The notes below the pieces were generated by a model. It ran no database searches. It was given only the letters and a program-made list of their open reading frames with translations, and was not told the origin of the DNA. Below, one piece after another: positions 55,301 through 64,000 of a stretch of 64,000 bases of DNA. Made by a program: the position numbers and the translations under genes. The stretch is from CAVTWH01 sp963738365 (GTDB lineage Bacteria > Actinomycetota > Actinomycetes > Mycobacteriales > Micromonosporaceae), in assembly GCA_963738365.1 (NCBI GenBank), contig CAVTWH010000006.1, forward strand, positions 186,001 to 250,000. Direction: 5' to 3'. The stretch's first letter is position 1. Each line of letters opens with the position of its first letter.

Positions 55301-56170
55301 GTGTCGAACGCGGTACTCGCCAGCTACCTCATCGGCCTGCGGGAAGGCCTGGAGGGCACGCTGGTCGTCAGCATCCTGGTGGCGTACCTGGTCAAGTCGA
55401 ACCGCCGGGACGCGCTGCGCAAGGTCTGGATCGGCGTCGCGGTGGCCCTGGCGCTGGCCATCGGCTTCGGGGCGATCCTCAGCTACGTCAACGCCGAGCT
55501 GCTCAGCGGAGCGAACCAGGAGCTGTTCGAGGCGGTCACCTCGGTGGTCGCGGTCGGCTTCGTCACCTGGATGATCTTCTGGATGCGCCGCACTGCCCGC
55601 CGGCTCAAGGGGAACCTCACCGGCAAGCTGGAAGAGGCGCTGCAGCTCGGGACGTTCGCCGTGGTCCTGGTCGGCTTCCTCACCGTGGCCCGGGAAGGGC
55701 TGGAGACCGCGCTGCTGTTCTTCAGCGCCGCCCAGGGCGCCACCAACGCCGGGCCGCTGCTGGGACTGCTCGGTGGCGTACTCACCGCGGTGGTGCTCGG
55801 CTACCTGATCTACCGCGCCGCCGTCCGGATCAACCTGAGCCGCTTCTTCACCTGGACCGGGGTACTGCTGGTGCTGGTCGCGGCCGGCATCCTCAAGTAC
55901 GGCGTGCACGGCTTCCAGGAGGCCGGCGTACTCGGCGGGATGAGCCACCACGCCTTCGACATCTCCAGCTGGTACGACCCCACCGCCTGGTACGCCGCCC
56001 TGCTCACCGGCATGTTCAACATCACCGCGCAGCCCTCGGTCGCCGAAACCGTCGGCTGGGTCGGCTACGCCGTCGTGGTACTCACCCTGTTCCTGCTGCC
56101 CGGGCGCGGACACAAGCCGGCCGCGCCGGCCACCGCCACCCCGCGCGAACCGGCGTCCAGCCCCGCCTGA
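55301..56170 (+). CDS. efeU: EfeU ferrous iron permease (FTR1 family)
   Basis: A 289-residue membrane protein with seven predicted helices. The two iron-binding REGLE motifs are present, in YLIGLREGLEGTLV (helix 1) and VAREGLETALLFF (helix 4). With EfeO and EfeB it forms a ferric/ferrous uptake system. GTG 55301 follows GGAGAG and lies 42 bases after tandem iron boxes, so it should be induced in iron limitation. Confidence 0.92.
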   Translation: MSNAVLASYLIGLREGLEGTLVVSILVAYLVKSNRRDALRKVWIGVAVALALAIGFGAILSYVNAELLSGANQELFEAVTSVVAVGFVTWMIFWMRRTARRLKGNLTGKLEEALQLGTFAVVLVGFLTVAREGLETALLFFSAAQGATNAGPLLGLLGGVLTAVVLGYLIYRAAVRINLSRFFTWTGVLLVLVAAGILKYGVHGFQEAGVLGGMSHHAFDISSWYDPTAWYAALLTGMFNITAQPSVAETVGWVGYAVVVLTLFLLPGRGHKPAAPATATPREPASSPA

Positions 56171-56226
56171 CCCGGCCCGGCCTGTCCCCACCCGTCCGAC
56201 CTCCGAGAAGCAGGAGATCCTCCACC

Positions 56227-57348
56227 ATGCACGTTCGTGTCCTCGCCTGCGCCGCCGCCGGCCTTGCCCTGAGTGCCGGACTGGCCGGCTGCTCCGGCTC
56301 GAAGTCCGCGTCCGGCTCGGGGCCGGTCAAGGTCACCGCGACCGACACCGAGTGCACGGTGGCGACGGTCAACCTGCCGGCCGGCGCGCACGTCTTCTCG
56401 GTCCGCAACACCGGCAGCAAGGTCACCGAGTTCTACGTCTACGGCGAGGGCGACCGGGTGGTCGGCGAGGTGGAGAACATCGCCCCCGGTGTCTCCCGGG
56501 ACCTGCGGGTGGAGCTGGCCGCCGGCTCGTACCAGGCGGCCTGCAAGCCGGGCATGGTGGGCGACGGTATCCGCAGCACGCTGACCGTCACCGGCTCGGC
56601 TGCGGCGCTGTCCACCGACGGGCTGCTCGGCCAGGCCGGCAAGGACTACGCACAGTACGTCCAGACGCAGGTCAACGGTCTGGTCACCAAGACCGGCGAG
56701 TTCGTCGCGGCGATCAAGGCGGGCGACGTCGCCAAGGCCAAGGCGCTCTACCCGGTCGCCCGCACCTACTACGAGCGCATCGAGCCGGTGGCGGAGAGCT
56801 TCGGCGACCTGGACCGGCAGCTCGACGCCCGGGAGGGTGACCTGGAGCCGGGCACCGAGTGGACCGGCTACCACAAGCTGGAGCAGGACCTCTGGGTGAA
56901 GGGGGAGGTGAGCGGCTCGGGTGCGGTGGCCGACAAGCTCAACGCCGACGTGGCGAAGCTGCGCACCCTGGTCGCCAGCGCCACTTTCAAGCCGCTGGAG
57001 CTGGCCAACGGGGCCAAGGAGCTGCTCGACGAGGTGGCCACCAGCAAGGTCACCGGCGAGGAGGAGCGCTACTCGCACACCGACCTGTGGGACTTCCAGG
57101 CCAATGTGGACGGTTCCAAGGCGGCGGTGGCCGCGCTGCGCCCGGCGCTGGACAAGCGCGCCCCGGACCTCGGTACCACCCTGGACACCCAGTTCGCCGC
57201 CGTCCAGGCCGAGCTGGACAAGTACCGCACCGGGGACGCCTTCCGGCCCTACACGGCGTTGAGCGCCGACCAGGTGAAGGCGCTCTCCGACGCGATCAAC
57301 GGGCTGGCCGAGCCGATCAGCAGGGTCGCGGCCACCATCGCCCAGTAG
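56227..57348 (+). CDS. efeO: EfeO iron-binding lipoprotein (imelysin domain)
   Basis: A 373-residue exported protein. A lipoprotein signal ends in SAGLAGC (lipobox), followed by a cupredoxin-like domain (VTATDTECTVATVNLPAGAH, with AACKPGM near its end) and a C-terminal M75/imelysin domain with the GYHKLEQDLW motif containing HxxE. It delivers iron to EfeU at the outer membrane face of the cell. The spacing to efeU is 56 bases. Confidence 0.92.
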   Translation: MHVRVLACAAAGLALSAGLAGCSGSKSASGSGPVKVTATDTECTVATVNLPAGAHVFSVRNTGSKVTEFYVYGEGDRVVGEVENIAPGVSRDLRVELAAGSYQAACKPGMVGDGIRSTLTVTGSAAALSTDGLLGQAGKDYAQYVQTQVNGLVTKTGEFVAAIKAGDVAKAKALYPVARTYYERIEPVAESFGDLDRQLDAREGDLEPGTEWTGYHKLEQDLWVKGEVSGSGAVADKLNADVAKLRTLVASATFKPLELANGAKELLDEVATSKVTGEEERYSHTDLWDFQANVDGSKAAVAALRPALDKRAPDLGTTLDTQFAAVQAELDKYRTGDAFRPYTALSADQVKALSDAINGLAEPISRVAATIAQ

Positions 57349-57431
57349 CCACCATCACCCGGTAGGCCACCATCATCGGTGCGGCGGGTCCGGGCGGACC
57401 CCAGCCACCGCAGGACGACGAGGGACGACAC

Positions 57432-58685
57432 ATGCAGCGACGCAGACTGCTCACCGTGGGCGGGGTGGGCGCCGCCGGGGTGGCCGCCGGTGGGGCACTG
57501 GCCTGGGCGGCGCACGACCGCACCGGGGACGCTCCGGCGCAGGCCGCCGGCGTGGTCCCGTTCTACGGGCCGCACCAGGCCGGGATCACCACGCCCGCGC
57601 AGGACCGGCTGCACTTCGTGGCCTTCGACGTGATCACCAGCGACCGGGGCAAGCTGGTGGAGCTGCTGCGCCGGTGGACCGAGGCGGCGGCCCGGATGAC
57701 CGCCGGCCAGGACGCCGGGTCGCTGGGCGCGCTCGGTGGCCCGGCGCAGGCGCCGCCGGAGGACACCGGCGAGGCGCTCGGGCTGCCGCCGGCCGCGCTG
57801 ACGCTCACCTTCGGCTTCGGTACCGGCCTGTTCGTCGACGCCGCCGGGCGGGACCGGTTCGGCATCCTGGCGCGCCGCCCGGCGGCCTTCGCCGACCTGC
57901 CGCCCTTCGCCCACGACGCGCTCCAGCCGGCCATCTCCGGCGGTGACCTGTGCGTGCAGGCCTGCTCCAACGACCCCCAGGTGGCCGTGCACGCCATCCG
58001 CAACCTGGCCCGGATCGGCTTCGGCGTGGTCAGCGTGCGCTGGTCCCAGCTGGGCTTCGGGCGTACCTCGTCGACCTCGACCGCGCAGGCCACGCCGCGC
58101 AACCTGTTCGGGTTCAAGGACGGCACGGCCAACATCAAGGCCGAGGAGGCGCAGGCCCTGGCGGACCAGGTGTGGGTACCGGCGGCCGACGGCGCGGACT
58201 GGATGGTGGGCGGGTCGTATCTGGTCACCCGCAAGATCCGCATGCTGATCGAGAACTGGGACCGCACGTCGCTGGCCGAGCAGGAGGCGGTGATCGGTCG
58301 GCACAAGGGCAGCGGAGCCGGAATCGGACAGAGCGACGAGTTCGCCACCCTTGACTTGACCCGAAAATCAGTCGACGGGGACCCGACGATCCCGATAGAT
58401 TCCCATGTTCGGCTGGCACACCCGACTATTAACAACGGTGCCCGGTTGCTCCGTCGAGGTTACAACTTTGTAGATGGATCGGATGGCCTGGGCCGACTCG
58501 ACGCGGGGCTGTTCTTCATGGCGTATCAGCGCGATCCGCGCCGCCAGTTCGTCCCGATCCAAACGCAGCTGGCTCGTAACGATGCCATGAACGAATATGT
58601 CAGGCACGTGTCCAGCGGCTTGTTTGCCTGCCCAGCGGGGGTGTCCGGGCCGGGCGGCTACTGGGGTGCGGCACTGTTCTCATAG
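57432..58685 (+). CDS. efeB: EfeB, Tat-exported DyP-type peroxidase
   Basis: A 417-residue heme peroxidase. It begins with a Tat-like signal (QRRRLLTVGGVGAAGVAAGG), and carries the DyP motif GFKDGTANI and the conserved SHVRLAHP near the C-terminus. In the Efe system it is thought to oxidise Fe(II) or aid iron release from heme. Codon usage changes sharply at about nucleotide 58350: the last ~110 codons are rich in A/T third positions (AAA, ATA, TTT, GTA, GAT, ATT), unlike the first 300, suggesting a recombined 3' end. The protein sequence across the join still fits the family. Confidence 0.92.
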   Translation: MQRRRLLTVGGVGAAGVAAGGALAWAAHDRTGDAPAQAAGVVPFYGPHQAGITTPAQDRLHFVAFDVITSDRGKLVELLRRWTEAAARMTAGQDAGSLGALGGPAQAPPEDTGEALGLPPAALTLTFGFGTGLFVDAAGRDRFGILARRPAAFADLPPFAHDALQPAISGGDLCVQACSNDPQVAVHAIRNLARIGFGVVSVRWSQLGFGRTSSTSTAQATPRNLFGFKDGTANIKAEEAQALADQVWVPAADGADWMVGGSYLVTRKIRMLIENWDRTSLAEQEAVIGRHKGSGAGIGQSDEFATLDLTRKSVDGDPTIPIDSHVRLAHPTINNGARLLRRGYNFVDGSDGLGRLDAGLFFMAYQRDPRRQFVPIQTQLARNDAMNEYVRHVSSGLFACPAGVSGPGGYWGAALFS

Positions 58686-58691
58686 AACAGT
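58673..58691 (+). terminator. Small hairpin spanning the efeB stop codon
   Basis: ACTGTTCT-CAT-AGAACAGT, an 8-bp perfect stem with a 3-base loop that includes the stop codon. It may be a weak terminator or only a chance palindrome. Confidence 0.35.
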
Positions 58692-58968
58692 CTCGATGCG
58701 CCCAGTCCTGACCGCTTTGCCAGGCTTGTCGGCAAGGTTCGGTATTGTTGGTCTAACGCTTCAGCTCTTTGCCATCGTCCGTTCGGATGATTGTCGTGAC
58801 TCTAGCCGGCGTCCGCATAACGGGACAGTCACGAATCCCCCCCGACCCTTTGCTACCGGCGTTAGTCGTCGTTTCCTTTAGGCCATACAACGCAGCCGGG
58901 TTGTTCTGGGTTACCTAACAAGGGACCTCGCGTCAGCGTGTGCCGGCTGCGTCTCGACTGGAGGGGAC
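58686..58968. other. Relatively AT-rich intergenic region before the opp operon
   Basis: 283 bases of clearly lower GC than its surroundings, continuing the composition of the efeB 3' end. It contains an inverted repeat CGTGACT/AGTCACG (58795-58801 and 58827-58833) and presumably the oppA promoter. No gene with coding bias is seen. Confidence 0.5.
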
Positions 58969-60702
58969 ATGCGCGCACGTACGACGAGGCTTACCGGCCT
59001 CATTGCACTTGCTGCCGCGTCCGCGCTCGTGGTAGGCGCCTGCAGCAGCAAGGGCGGCGGCACGAGCACTGGACCGGCATACTCAATTGGCTACTCGGAG
59101 TGCCAGACCAAGCCTGACACCTGCAACACCGGCCCCCGCAAGGACGGCGGCGAGATCCGGCTGGCGATCGGCAAGAAGCTGCCGAACTTCAACGTCAACT
59201 CGTCCCAGGGCAACCTGGTCGAGAGCGTCGAGGTGATGAACCTGATCCAGCCCAGCGCCTACATCTTCCTGCCCAGCGGCGCGCTCCAGTGGAACAAGGA
59301 TCTCTTCGTCGACGAGCCGAAGATCACCACGGCGAGCCCGCAGACCGTGGTCTACCACATCCGGCCCGAGGCCAAGTGGGACGACGACCAGGGCATCGTC
59401 GCCGATGACTTCATCTACGCCTGGAAGACCAACAACGGGCACGACACGAAGCTCGACCCGGCCGGCACCACCGGCTACGACCAGGTCAAGTCGGTCACCG
59501 GCTCGGATAACGGCAAGACCGTGACGGTCGTTTTCGACACGCCGTACCCGGACTTCCCGGCCCTGTTCGGCCAGCTCTACCCGTCGCACATCGCCGCCAA
59601 GGCTGGCGACCTGAGCACCGACGCCGGCCTCGAGGCCGCCTGGAAGGCGTTCTTCGACAAGCCTGACTGGAGCGGTGGACCGTACAAGATCAGCAATTAC
59701 GACAAGGACGCCCAGATCGAGCTCGTCAAGAACCCGAAGTGGTTCGGAGCCGACAAGCCCACCCTTGACAAGGTCATCTTCAAGTTCATCACCGACCCGG
59801 CCCAGCAGCTGCCGGCGCTGAAGAACAAGGAGATCGACGGCTTCAACGTGCAGCCGAACCTGGACCTCTACAACGGTCTGCAGGGTCTGCAGGGTGTGAA
59901 CTACGAGATCACCCCCGGCTACACCTGGGAGCACGTCGACATCAACACCAAGTCGGGTGTGCTGTCCGACCAGGCGCTGCGCGAGGCGATCTTCGACGTG
60001 ATCGACCGCCAGGCGATCATCGACAAGACGGTGAAGCCGTACTTCCCGGCCGCGAAGCCGCTCGGTAGCCACAACTTCGTGGACATCGAGAAGGCGTACA
60101 AGGACATCCTCACCCAGGTGGCGCCCAACCAGGGCAACGGCAAGGTGGACGCGGCCAAGAAGGTGCTCACCGACGCCGGCTACACCCTCGACGGTGGCCA
60201 GCTGAAGGACAAGACCGGCAAGGCGGTCGGACCGTTCCGGCTCGTCCACACCGGCACCAAGGCCCGGGCGGACACCTCCGCCGTCCTGCAGCAGCAGCTC
60301 AAGCAGATCGGCATCGCCGTCACCGACACGGTGACCGACGACCTGTCCGGATCGATCGACAGCAAGAACTTCGACCTGATCCTGTTCGCCTGGGCGGGCA
60401 ACCCGCTGAAGTCGCCGAACGTCGCCAACTGGAGCACCGGCCAGGGCAACAACGACAGCCAGTTCAGCGACCCGAAGGTGGACGACCTGCTCAAGCAGTC
60501 CGCCACCGAGCTGGACCAGCAGAAGGTGTACGACCTGCAGAACCAGGCCGACGAGATCCTCACCAAGGCCGCGGTGGTCCTGCCGCTCTACACCAAGCCG
60601 AACCTGGAGGTCTCGACCGACCAGTTCGTCAACATCCGCGACGACAACTCCGGTAGCTACTTCACCTACAACTCCCAGCAGTGGGGCGTGAAGGCGGCGT
60701 AA
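58969..60702 (+). CDS. oppA: Oligopeptide ABC transporter substrate-binding lipoprotein
   Basis: A 577-residue family 5 (peptide/nickel) solute-binding protein. The lipobox is VVGAC at about residue 24. The fold is recognisable from GGEIRLAIGKKLPNFN, WDDDQGIVADDFIYAWK, PKWFGADKPTLDKVIFKFI and EAIFDVIDRQAIIDK. GGAGGGG precedes ATG 58969. It heads the opp operon; a strong hairpin between it and oppB probably makes the binding protein more abundant than the permeases. Ligand unknown, likely peptides. Confidence 0.9.
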   Translation: MRARTTRLTGLIALAAASALVVGACSSKGGGTSTGPAYSIGYSECQTKPDTCNTGPRKDGGEIRLAIGKKLPNFNVNSSQGNLVESVEVMNLIQPSAYIFLPSGALQWNKDLFVDEPKITTASPQTVVYHIRPEAKWDDDQGIVADDFIYAWKTNNGHDTKLDPAGTTGYDQVKSVTGSDNGKTVTVVFDTPYPDFPALFGQLYPSHIAAKAGDLSTDAGLEAAWKAFFDKPDWSGGPYKISNYDKDAQIELVKNPKWFGADKPTLDKVIFKFITDPAQQLPALKNKEIDGFNVQPNLDLYNGLQGLQGVNYEITPGYTWEHVDINTKSGVLSDQALREAIFDVIDRQAIIDKTVKPYFPAAKPLGSHNFVDIEKAYKDILTQVAPNQGNGKVDAAKKVLTDAGYTLDGGQLKDKTGKAVGPFRLVHTGTKARADTSAVLQQQLKQIGIAVTDTVTDDLSGSIDSKNFDLILFAWAGNPLKSPNVANWSTGQGNNDSQFSDPKVDDLLKQSATELDQQKVYDLQNQADEILTKAAVVLPLYTKPNLEVSTDQFVNIRDDNSGSYFTYNSQQWGVKAA

Positions 60703-60720
60703 CGCCGAAGGGCATGTCAG

Positions 60721-60754
60721 CCCGGCCCCGGACGCCGAGGCGTCCGGGGCCGGG
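60721..60754 (+). terminator. Strong hairpin between oppA and oppB
   Basis: A perfect 15-bp stem (60721-60735 with 60740-60754) with a 4-base loop. Within an operon this position suits partial termination or protection of the oppA mRNA 3' end. Confidence 0.8.
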
Positions 60755-60790
60755 CCGCACCAGTGCTACCGCTGTCGCGAAGGAAGCGCC

Positions 60791-61792
60791 ATGTTTGCTT
60801 ACACCGTCCGCCGGCTGATCGCCGGCATCCCGATCCTGCTGGCGTCCAGCTTCATCTCGTTCTGGCTCGTCAGCATCTCGGCCGACCCGGTCCGGGCCAA
60901 GTTCGAGGGGCGCAACCCACCGCCGCCGGCCAGCACGATCGCCGCCGAGCACCACCGCATGCGGATGGACCAGGGGTATTTCAGGCAGTACTGGGACTGG
61001 CTGTGGGGACTGCTGCGGCACGGCGACTTCGGGCCCTCCGCGGTCTCCAGCAACATCAGCGTCGGCGCCGGCGTCGGGCACGCCTCGCTGGTCACACTCC
61101 GGCTGGTCAGCTGCGCAATGATCATCGCGCTGGTACTCGCCGTAGTGACCGGCGTGGTGAGCGCGTACCGCCAGTACTCGAAGCTGGACTACGCGCTGAC
61201 CTTCCTCGGCTTCCTCTTCCTGGCGATGCCGACGTTCTGGATCGCCGGCCTGCTCAAGGAGTGGGCGATCAACTTCAACGACGCGGTCGAGCCGTCCCTG
61301 GGCAGCCGCCCGCTGAAGGTCACCTTCGCCAGCAGCGACCCGCTGCCGCCCGGCTTCTTCGCCAAGCTCGGCGACTACGCCGGCCACCTGGTGCTGCCCA
61401 CCATCTCGCTGGCCCTGATCACCTACGCCGCGTGGAGCCGGTTCCAGCGCGCCTCCATGCTGGAGGTGCTCAACAGCGACTACATCCGGCTGGCCCGGGC
61501 CAAGGGGCTGGCGCCCCGCCGGGTCATGATCCGGCACGCGCTGCGTACCGCGCTCATCCCGATGACCACGGTCTCCGCGCTCACCATCGCCGGCATCATC
61601 GGCGGCGCCGTGGTGACCGAGACGGTCTTCCAGTGGCGCGGCATGGGTGCCTTCCTGGTCGAGGCGATCGGCGCCGGTGACCGGTACGCCATCCTCGCCT
61701 GGATGCTGATGGCCGGCGTCTTCGTCATCATTGGAAATATCGTGGCCGACCTGCTCTACGCCGTGCTCGACCCGAGGATCCGCTATGAGTGA
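60791..61792 (+). CDS. oppB: Oligopeptide ABC transporter permease OppB
   Basis: A 333-residue permease with six helices. It starts MFAYTVRRLIAGIPILL, typical of OppB/DppB, and has the EAA loop YIRLARAKGLAPRRVMIRHALR that contacts the ATPase. A long extracellular loop lies between helices 1 and 2. GGAAGCG precedes ATG 60791. Its stop overlaps the oppC start by 8 bases (61785-61792). Confidence 0.92.
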   Translation: MFAYTVRRLIAGIPILLASSFISFWLVSISADPVRAKFEGRNPPPPASTIAAEHHRMRMDQGYFRQYWDWLWGLLRHGDFGPSAVSSNISVGAGVGHASLVTLRLVSCAMIIALVLAVVTGVVSAYRQYSKLDYALTFLGFLFLAMPTFWIAGLLKEWAINFNDAVEPSLGSRPLKVTFASSDPLPPGFFAKLGDYAGHLVLPTISLALITYAAWSRFQRASMLEVLNSDYIRLARAKGLAPRRVMIRHALRTALIPMTTVSALTIAGIIGGAVVTETVFQWRGMGAFLVEAIGAGDRYAILAWMLMAGVFVIIGNIVADLLYAVLDPRIRYE

Positions 61793-62754
61793 CGTCAGTT
61801 CGTTCCCCGTCCAGACCCCACCCGGCCAGGCCTACACCCCGGCCAACATCCCCACGCCGCGGGGGCCGGGCGGTGGGACGGTCGAGCGCGAGTTCACCGT
61901 CAAGGAGCGCAGCCAGCTCTCGCTGATCATGCGTCGCTTCGTCCGGCACCGCGCGGCCATGGTGAGCCTGGTCGTGCTGGTCGTGGTGGCCCTGATCTGC
62001 TACGTCGGCCGGCGCTTCTGGCCACACGACTACGAGTGGCTCAACGGCCCGGGCTCCTCCCCGCCCACCGCCCAGTACCCGATGGGTACCGACACCATCG
62101 GCCACGACTACCTGGCCCGGGTCATGCGCGGCGGCCAGCAGTCGTTCAACGTGGCCTTCCTGGTGGCGATCATGTCCTCGCTCATCGGCGCCCCCTACGG
62201 CGCCATCGCCGGCTACTACGGCGGCCGCATCGACAACTACATGATGCGCTTCGTGGACGTGCTGCTGACCCTGCCGTTCCTGGCCGTGGTCGGCGCCATG
62301 GCGCACCACTACCAGGGCCGCTGGTGGATTGTCGCGCTGCTGCTCGGCGTCCTCGGCTGGGTGGTCAACGCCCGGGTGGTCCGCGGCTCCGTGCTGTCGC
62401 TGCGCAACCAGGAGTTCGTCGAGGCGGCCCGGGCACTCGGCGCGTCGGACCTCCGGATCATCTTCCGGCACCTGCTGCCGAACGTCACCGGCGTGATCAT
62501 CGTGCAGGCGACGCTCGACATCGCCGGAGCTATCCTTGCCGAGGCCGCGCTCTCCTTCGTCGGGCCTGGGCATCCACTCCCCGGACACCTCGCTGGGTTC
62601 GCTGGCCAACGACGCCCGGGATGCGCTGGGCACCCGGGACTGGCTGTTCTACTTCCCCGGCCTGATGATCATTGTGATCGCGCTGTGCATCAACTTCATC
62701 GGTGACGGCCTGCGCGACGCGCTCGACCCGCGACAGACAAGGCAACGCCGATGA
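61785..62754 (+). CDS. oppC: Oligopeptide ABC transporter permease OppC (one frameshift)
   Basis: About 322 residues with the OppC-type N-terminal cytoplasmic extension, six helices, the early motif YPMGTDTIGHDYLARVM and the EAA loop EAARALGASDLRIIFRHLLP. The frame changes near 62562: LAEAALSFVG is followed one frame later by LGIHSPDTSLG and GDGLRDALDPRQ. Removing one G from GTCGGGCCTGGGC restores the normal family sequence. The stop overlaps the oppD start (ATGA). Confidence 0.9.
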
Positions 62755-63884
62755 CCTCCGCCACCAGCATCCAGCTCGGCAAGCCCGAGCCCGGCACCTC
62801 GGCCCTGCTGGAGGTCGAGGACCTCACGGTCGCCTTCCCCACCGAGGACGGCCTGGTCAAGGCCGTCCGTGGGGTGAACTACGCGCTCCAGCCGGGCGAC
62901 TCGATGGGCATCGTGGGCGAGTCCGGTTCGGGCAAGTCGGTGTCCTCCATGGCGCTGCTCGGCCTGCTGCCGCGCACCGCGCAGATCACCGGATCGGCCC
63001 GGTTCCGCGGCGAGGAGCTGCTCGGCAAGACCGAGAAGGAGTACGCCAGCCTGCGCGGCAACAAGATCGCGATGATCTTCCAGGACCCGCTGACCTCGCT
63101 CAATCCGGTCTACTCGGTCGGCTTCCAGATCAGCGAGGCGATCCTCGCGCACAACGACCTGTCCAAGCGGGCCGCCCGGGACCGCGCCATCGAACTGCTC
63201 GACACGGTCGGCATCCCGAATCCGAAGCAGCGGGTGGACAGCTATCCGCACGAGATGTCCGGCGGCATGCGCCAGCGGGCCGTCATCGCCATCGCGATGG
63301 CGAACAACCCGGACGTCATCATCGCCGACGAGCCGACCACCGCGCTCGACGTGACCGTCCAGGCGCAGGTCCTGGAGGCGCTGGAGGTGGCCCGGGCGGC
63401 GACCGGGGCGGCGCTCGTCCTGATCACCCACGACCTCGGCGTGATCGCCGGGCACACCGACCGGATCTGCGTGATGTACGCCGGCCGGCTGGTGGAGACC
63501 GGCACCGTGGACGACGTGTTCTACCACCCCCGGATGCCGTACACGCTGGGGCTGATCGGCAGCCTGCCGCGCGTGGACGAGGGCGGCAAGGCGCGGCTCA
63601 CCCCGATCGTCGGAGCCCCGCCGTCGCTGCTCAACCTGCCCCCCGGCTGCACCTTCACCCCGCGCTGCCCGCTCGCCGAGCAGGTCTGCGATGAGGTCGA
63701 GCCCGACCTCTACGCGACCGACCGGGTGGCGCACCTGGCGGCCTGTCACTTCCACGACAAGCTCGCCACCGTCTCCGCTGACGAGCTGTTCGTGGCGACG
63801 TCGGCGGACACCGAAAGTCTGACGGCCGTGGAGCTGCTCGAACGCGAGCGGGACGCCACGCCGGGCGAGGAGGCACAGCCGTGA
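62751..63884 (+). CDS. oppD: Oligopeptide ABC transporter ATPase OppD
   Basis: A 377-residue ATPase. Walker A is GESGSGKS, the Q-loop lies in MIFQDPLTSLNP, the signature is MSGGMRQR, Walker B is VIIADEPTTALD and the H-loop ITHDLGV. The C-terminal oligopeptide-transporter domain with CTFTPRCPLAEQVC, likely iron-sulfur or structural cysteines, is present. It pairs with OppF, whose start overlaps its stop (GTGA). Confidence 0.93.
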   Translation: MTSATSIQLGKPEPGTSALLEVEDLTVAFPTEDGLVKAVRGVNYALQPGDSMGIVGESGSGKSVSSMALLGLLPRTAQITGSARFRGEELLGKTEKEYASLRGNKIAMIFQDPLTSLNPVYSVGFQISEAILAHNDLSKRAARDRAIELLDTVGIPNPKQRVDSYPHEMSGGMRQRAVIAIAMANNPDVIIADEPTTALDVTVQAQVLEALEVARAATGAALVLITHDLGVIAGHTDRICVMYAGRLVETGTVDDVFYHPRMPYTLGLIGSLPRVDEGGKARLTPIVGAPPSLLNLPPGCTFTPRCPLAEQVCDEVEPDLYATDRVAHLAACHFHDKLATVSADELFVATSADTESLTAVELLERERDATPGEEAQP

Positions 63885-64000
63885 CCGAAGCGACTCTCAC
63901 CAGGCCGGAGCCGGCGCCCGCCGGTACCGGCGAGCCGATCGTGTCGGTACGCAACCTGGTCAAGCACTTCCCGGTCCGCTCCCGTGGGCTGATCCGCCGG
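63881..64000 (+). CDS. oppF: Oligopeptide ABC transporter ATPase OppF, 5' part
   Basis: The gene starts at GTG 63881 overlapping the oppD stop and runs off the window after 40 codons. PIVSVRNLVKHFPVRSRGLI is the usual beginning of OppF/DppF subunits, so the call rests on this and on gene order. Confidence 0.85.
   Translation, partial: MTEATLTRPEPAPAGTGEPIVSVRNLVKHFPVRSRGLIRR

Noticed and set aside
58696..58881. A short ORF between efeB and oppA
   Set aside because: No ribosome binding site, no coding periodicity, and it lies in the presumed promoter region of oppA.

Overview
The window is high-GC actinobacterial chromosome. Mycothiol metabolism (3' end of a probable mca), coenzyme F420 biosynthesis (fbiA, fbiB, fbiC), a WhiB regulator, a DUF3499 gene and a Trm112/SIS/phosphomannomutase cluster all point to the order Actinomycetes. 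Gene style and family content suggest Micromonosporaceae (Micromonospora-like); this is an inference, not a database match. No rRNA, tRNA or CRISPR array was seen.

Layout. 0-3 kb: end of mca, a small membrane protein and a GGDEF-EAL c-di-GMP protein. 3-10 kb: a sugar-catabolism region with three paralogous LacI regulators, a GH2 beta-mannosidase preceded by three direct 14-bp repeats, and the scar of a deleted MalF/MalG-type importer. 10-15 kb: a VOC protein, a 14-TM drug exporter, a RelE/Phd-type toxin-antitoxin pair with a predicted leaderless promoter, and a YyaL/DUF255 protein next to a mutated partial copy of its own N-terminus. 15-17.6 kb: a small conserved protein, purK and purE. 17.6-22.8 kb: one giant multi-pass membrane protein built from repeated modules. 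23-26 kb: UDP-glucose dehydrogenase and an acyl-CoA dehydrogenase. 26-28.2 kb: a calpain-like cysteine protease, an orphan gene and a ricin-type lectin. 28.2-36 kb: argS with a short arginine-rich leader ORF, a GNAT protein, two related membrane proteins with proline-rich tails, acetoacetyl-CoA synthetase and a TIGR03089 protein.

36-53 kb is a conserved actinobacterial block for mannose activation and F420: a GT4 glycosyltransferase, manC, fbiB/fbiA, fbiC, whiB, a zincin-like protein, DUF3499, an Lrp regulator divergent from an agmatinase-family gene, then manB, Trm112-like, SIS, a cation efflux gene and manA. ManA, ManB and ManC together turn fructose-6-phosphate into GDP-mannose; FbiC, FbiA and FbiB make F420. 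53-58.7 kb: sahH with a strong terminator, then the iron-uptake operon efeUOB behind two IdeR/DmdR-type boxes. 58.9-64 kb: an oligopeptide ABC importer (oppABCD and the start of oppF).

An important quality note: between about 14.6 and 25.2 kb, and once at 62.56 kb, genes are interrupted again and again by what look like single inserted G or C bases. Essential genes such as purK and purE are affected, so sequence errors are more likely than true pseudogenes. The affected genes are given here as single loci with the breaks noted.
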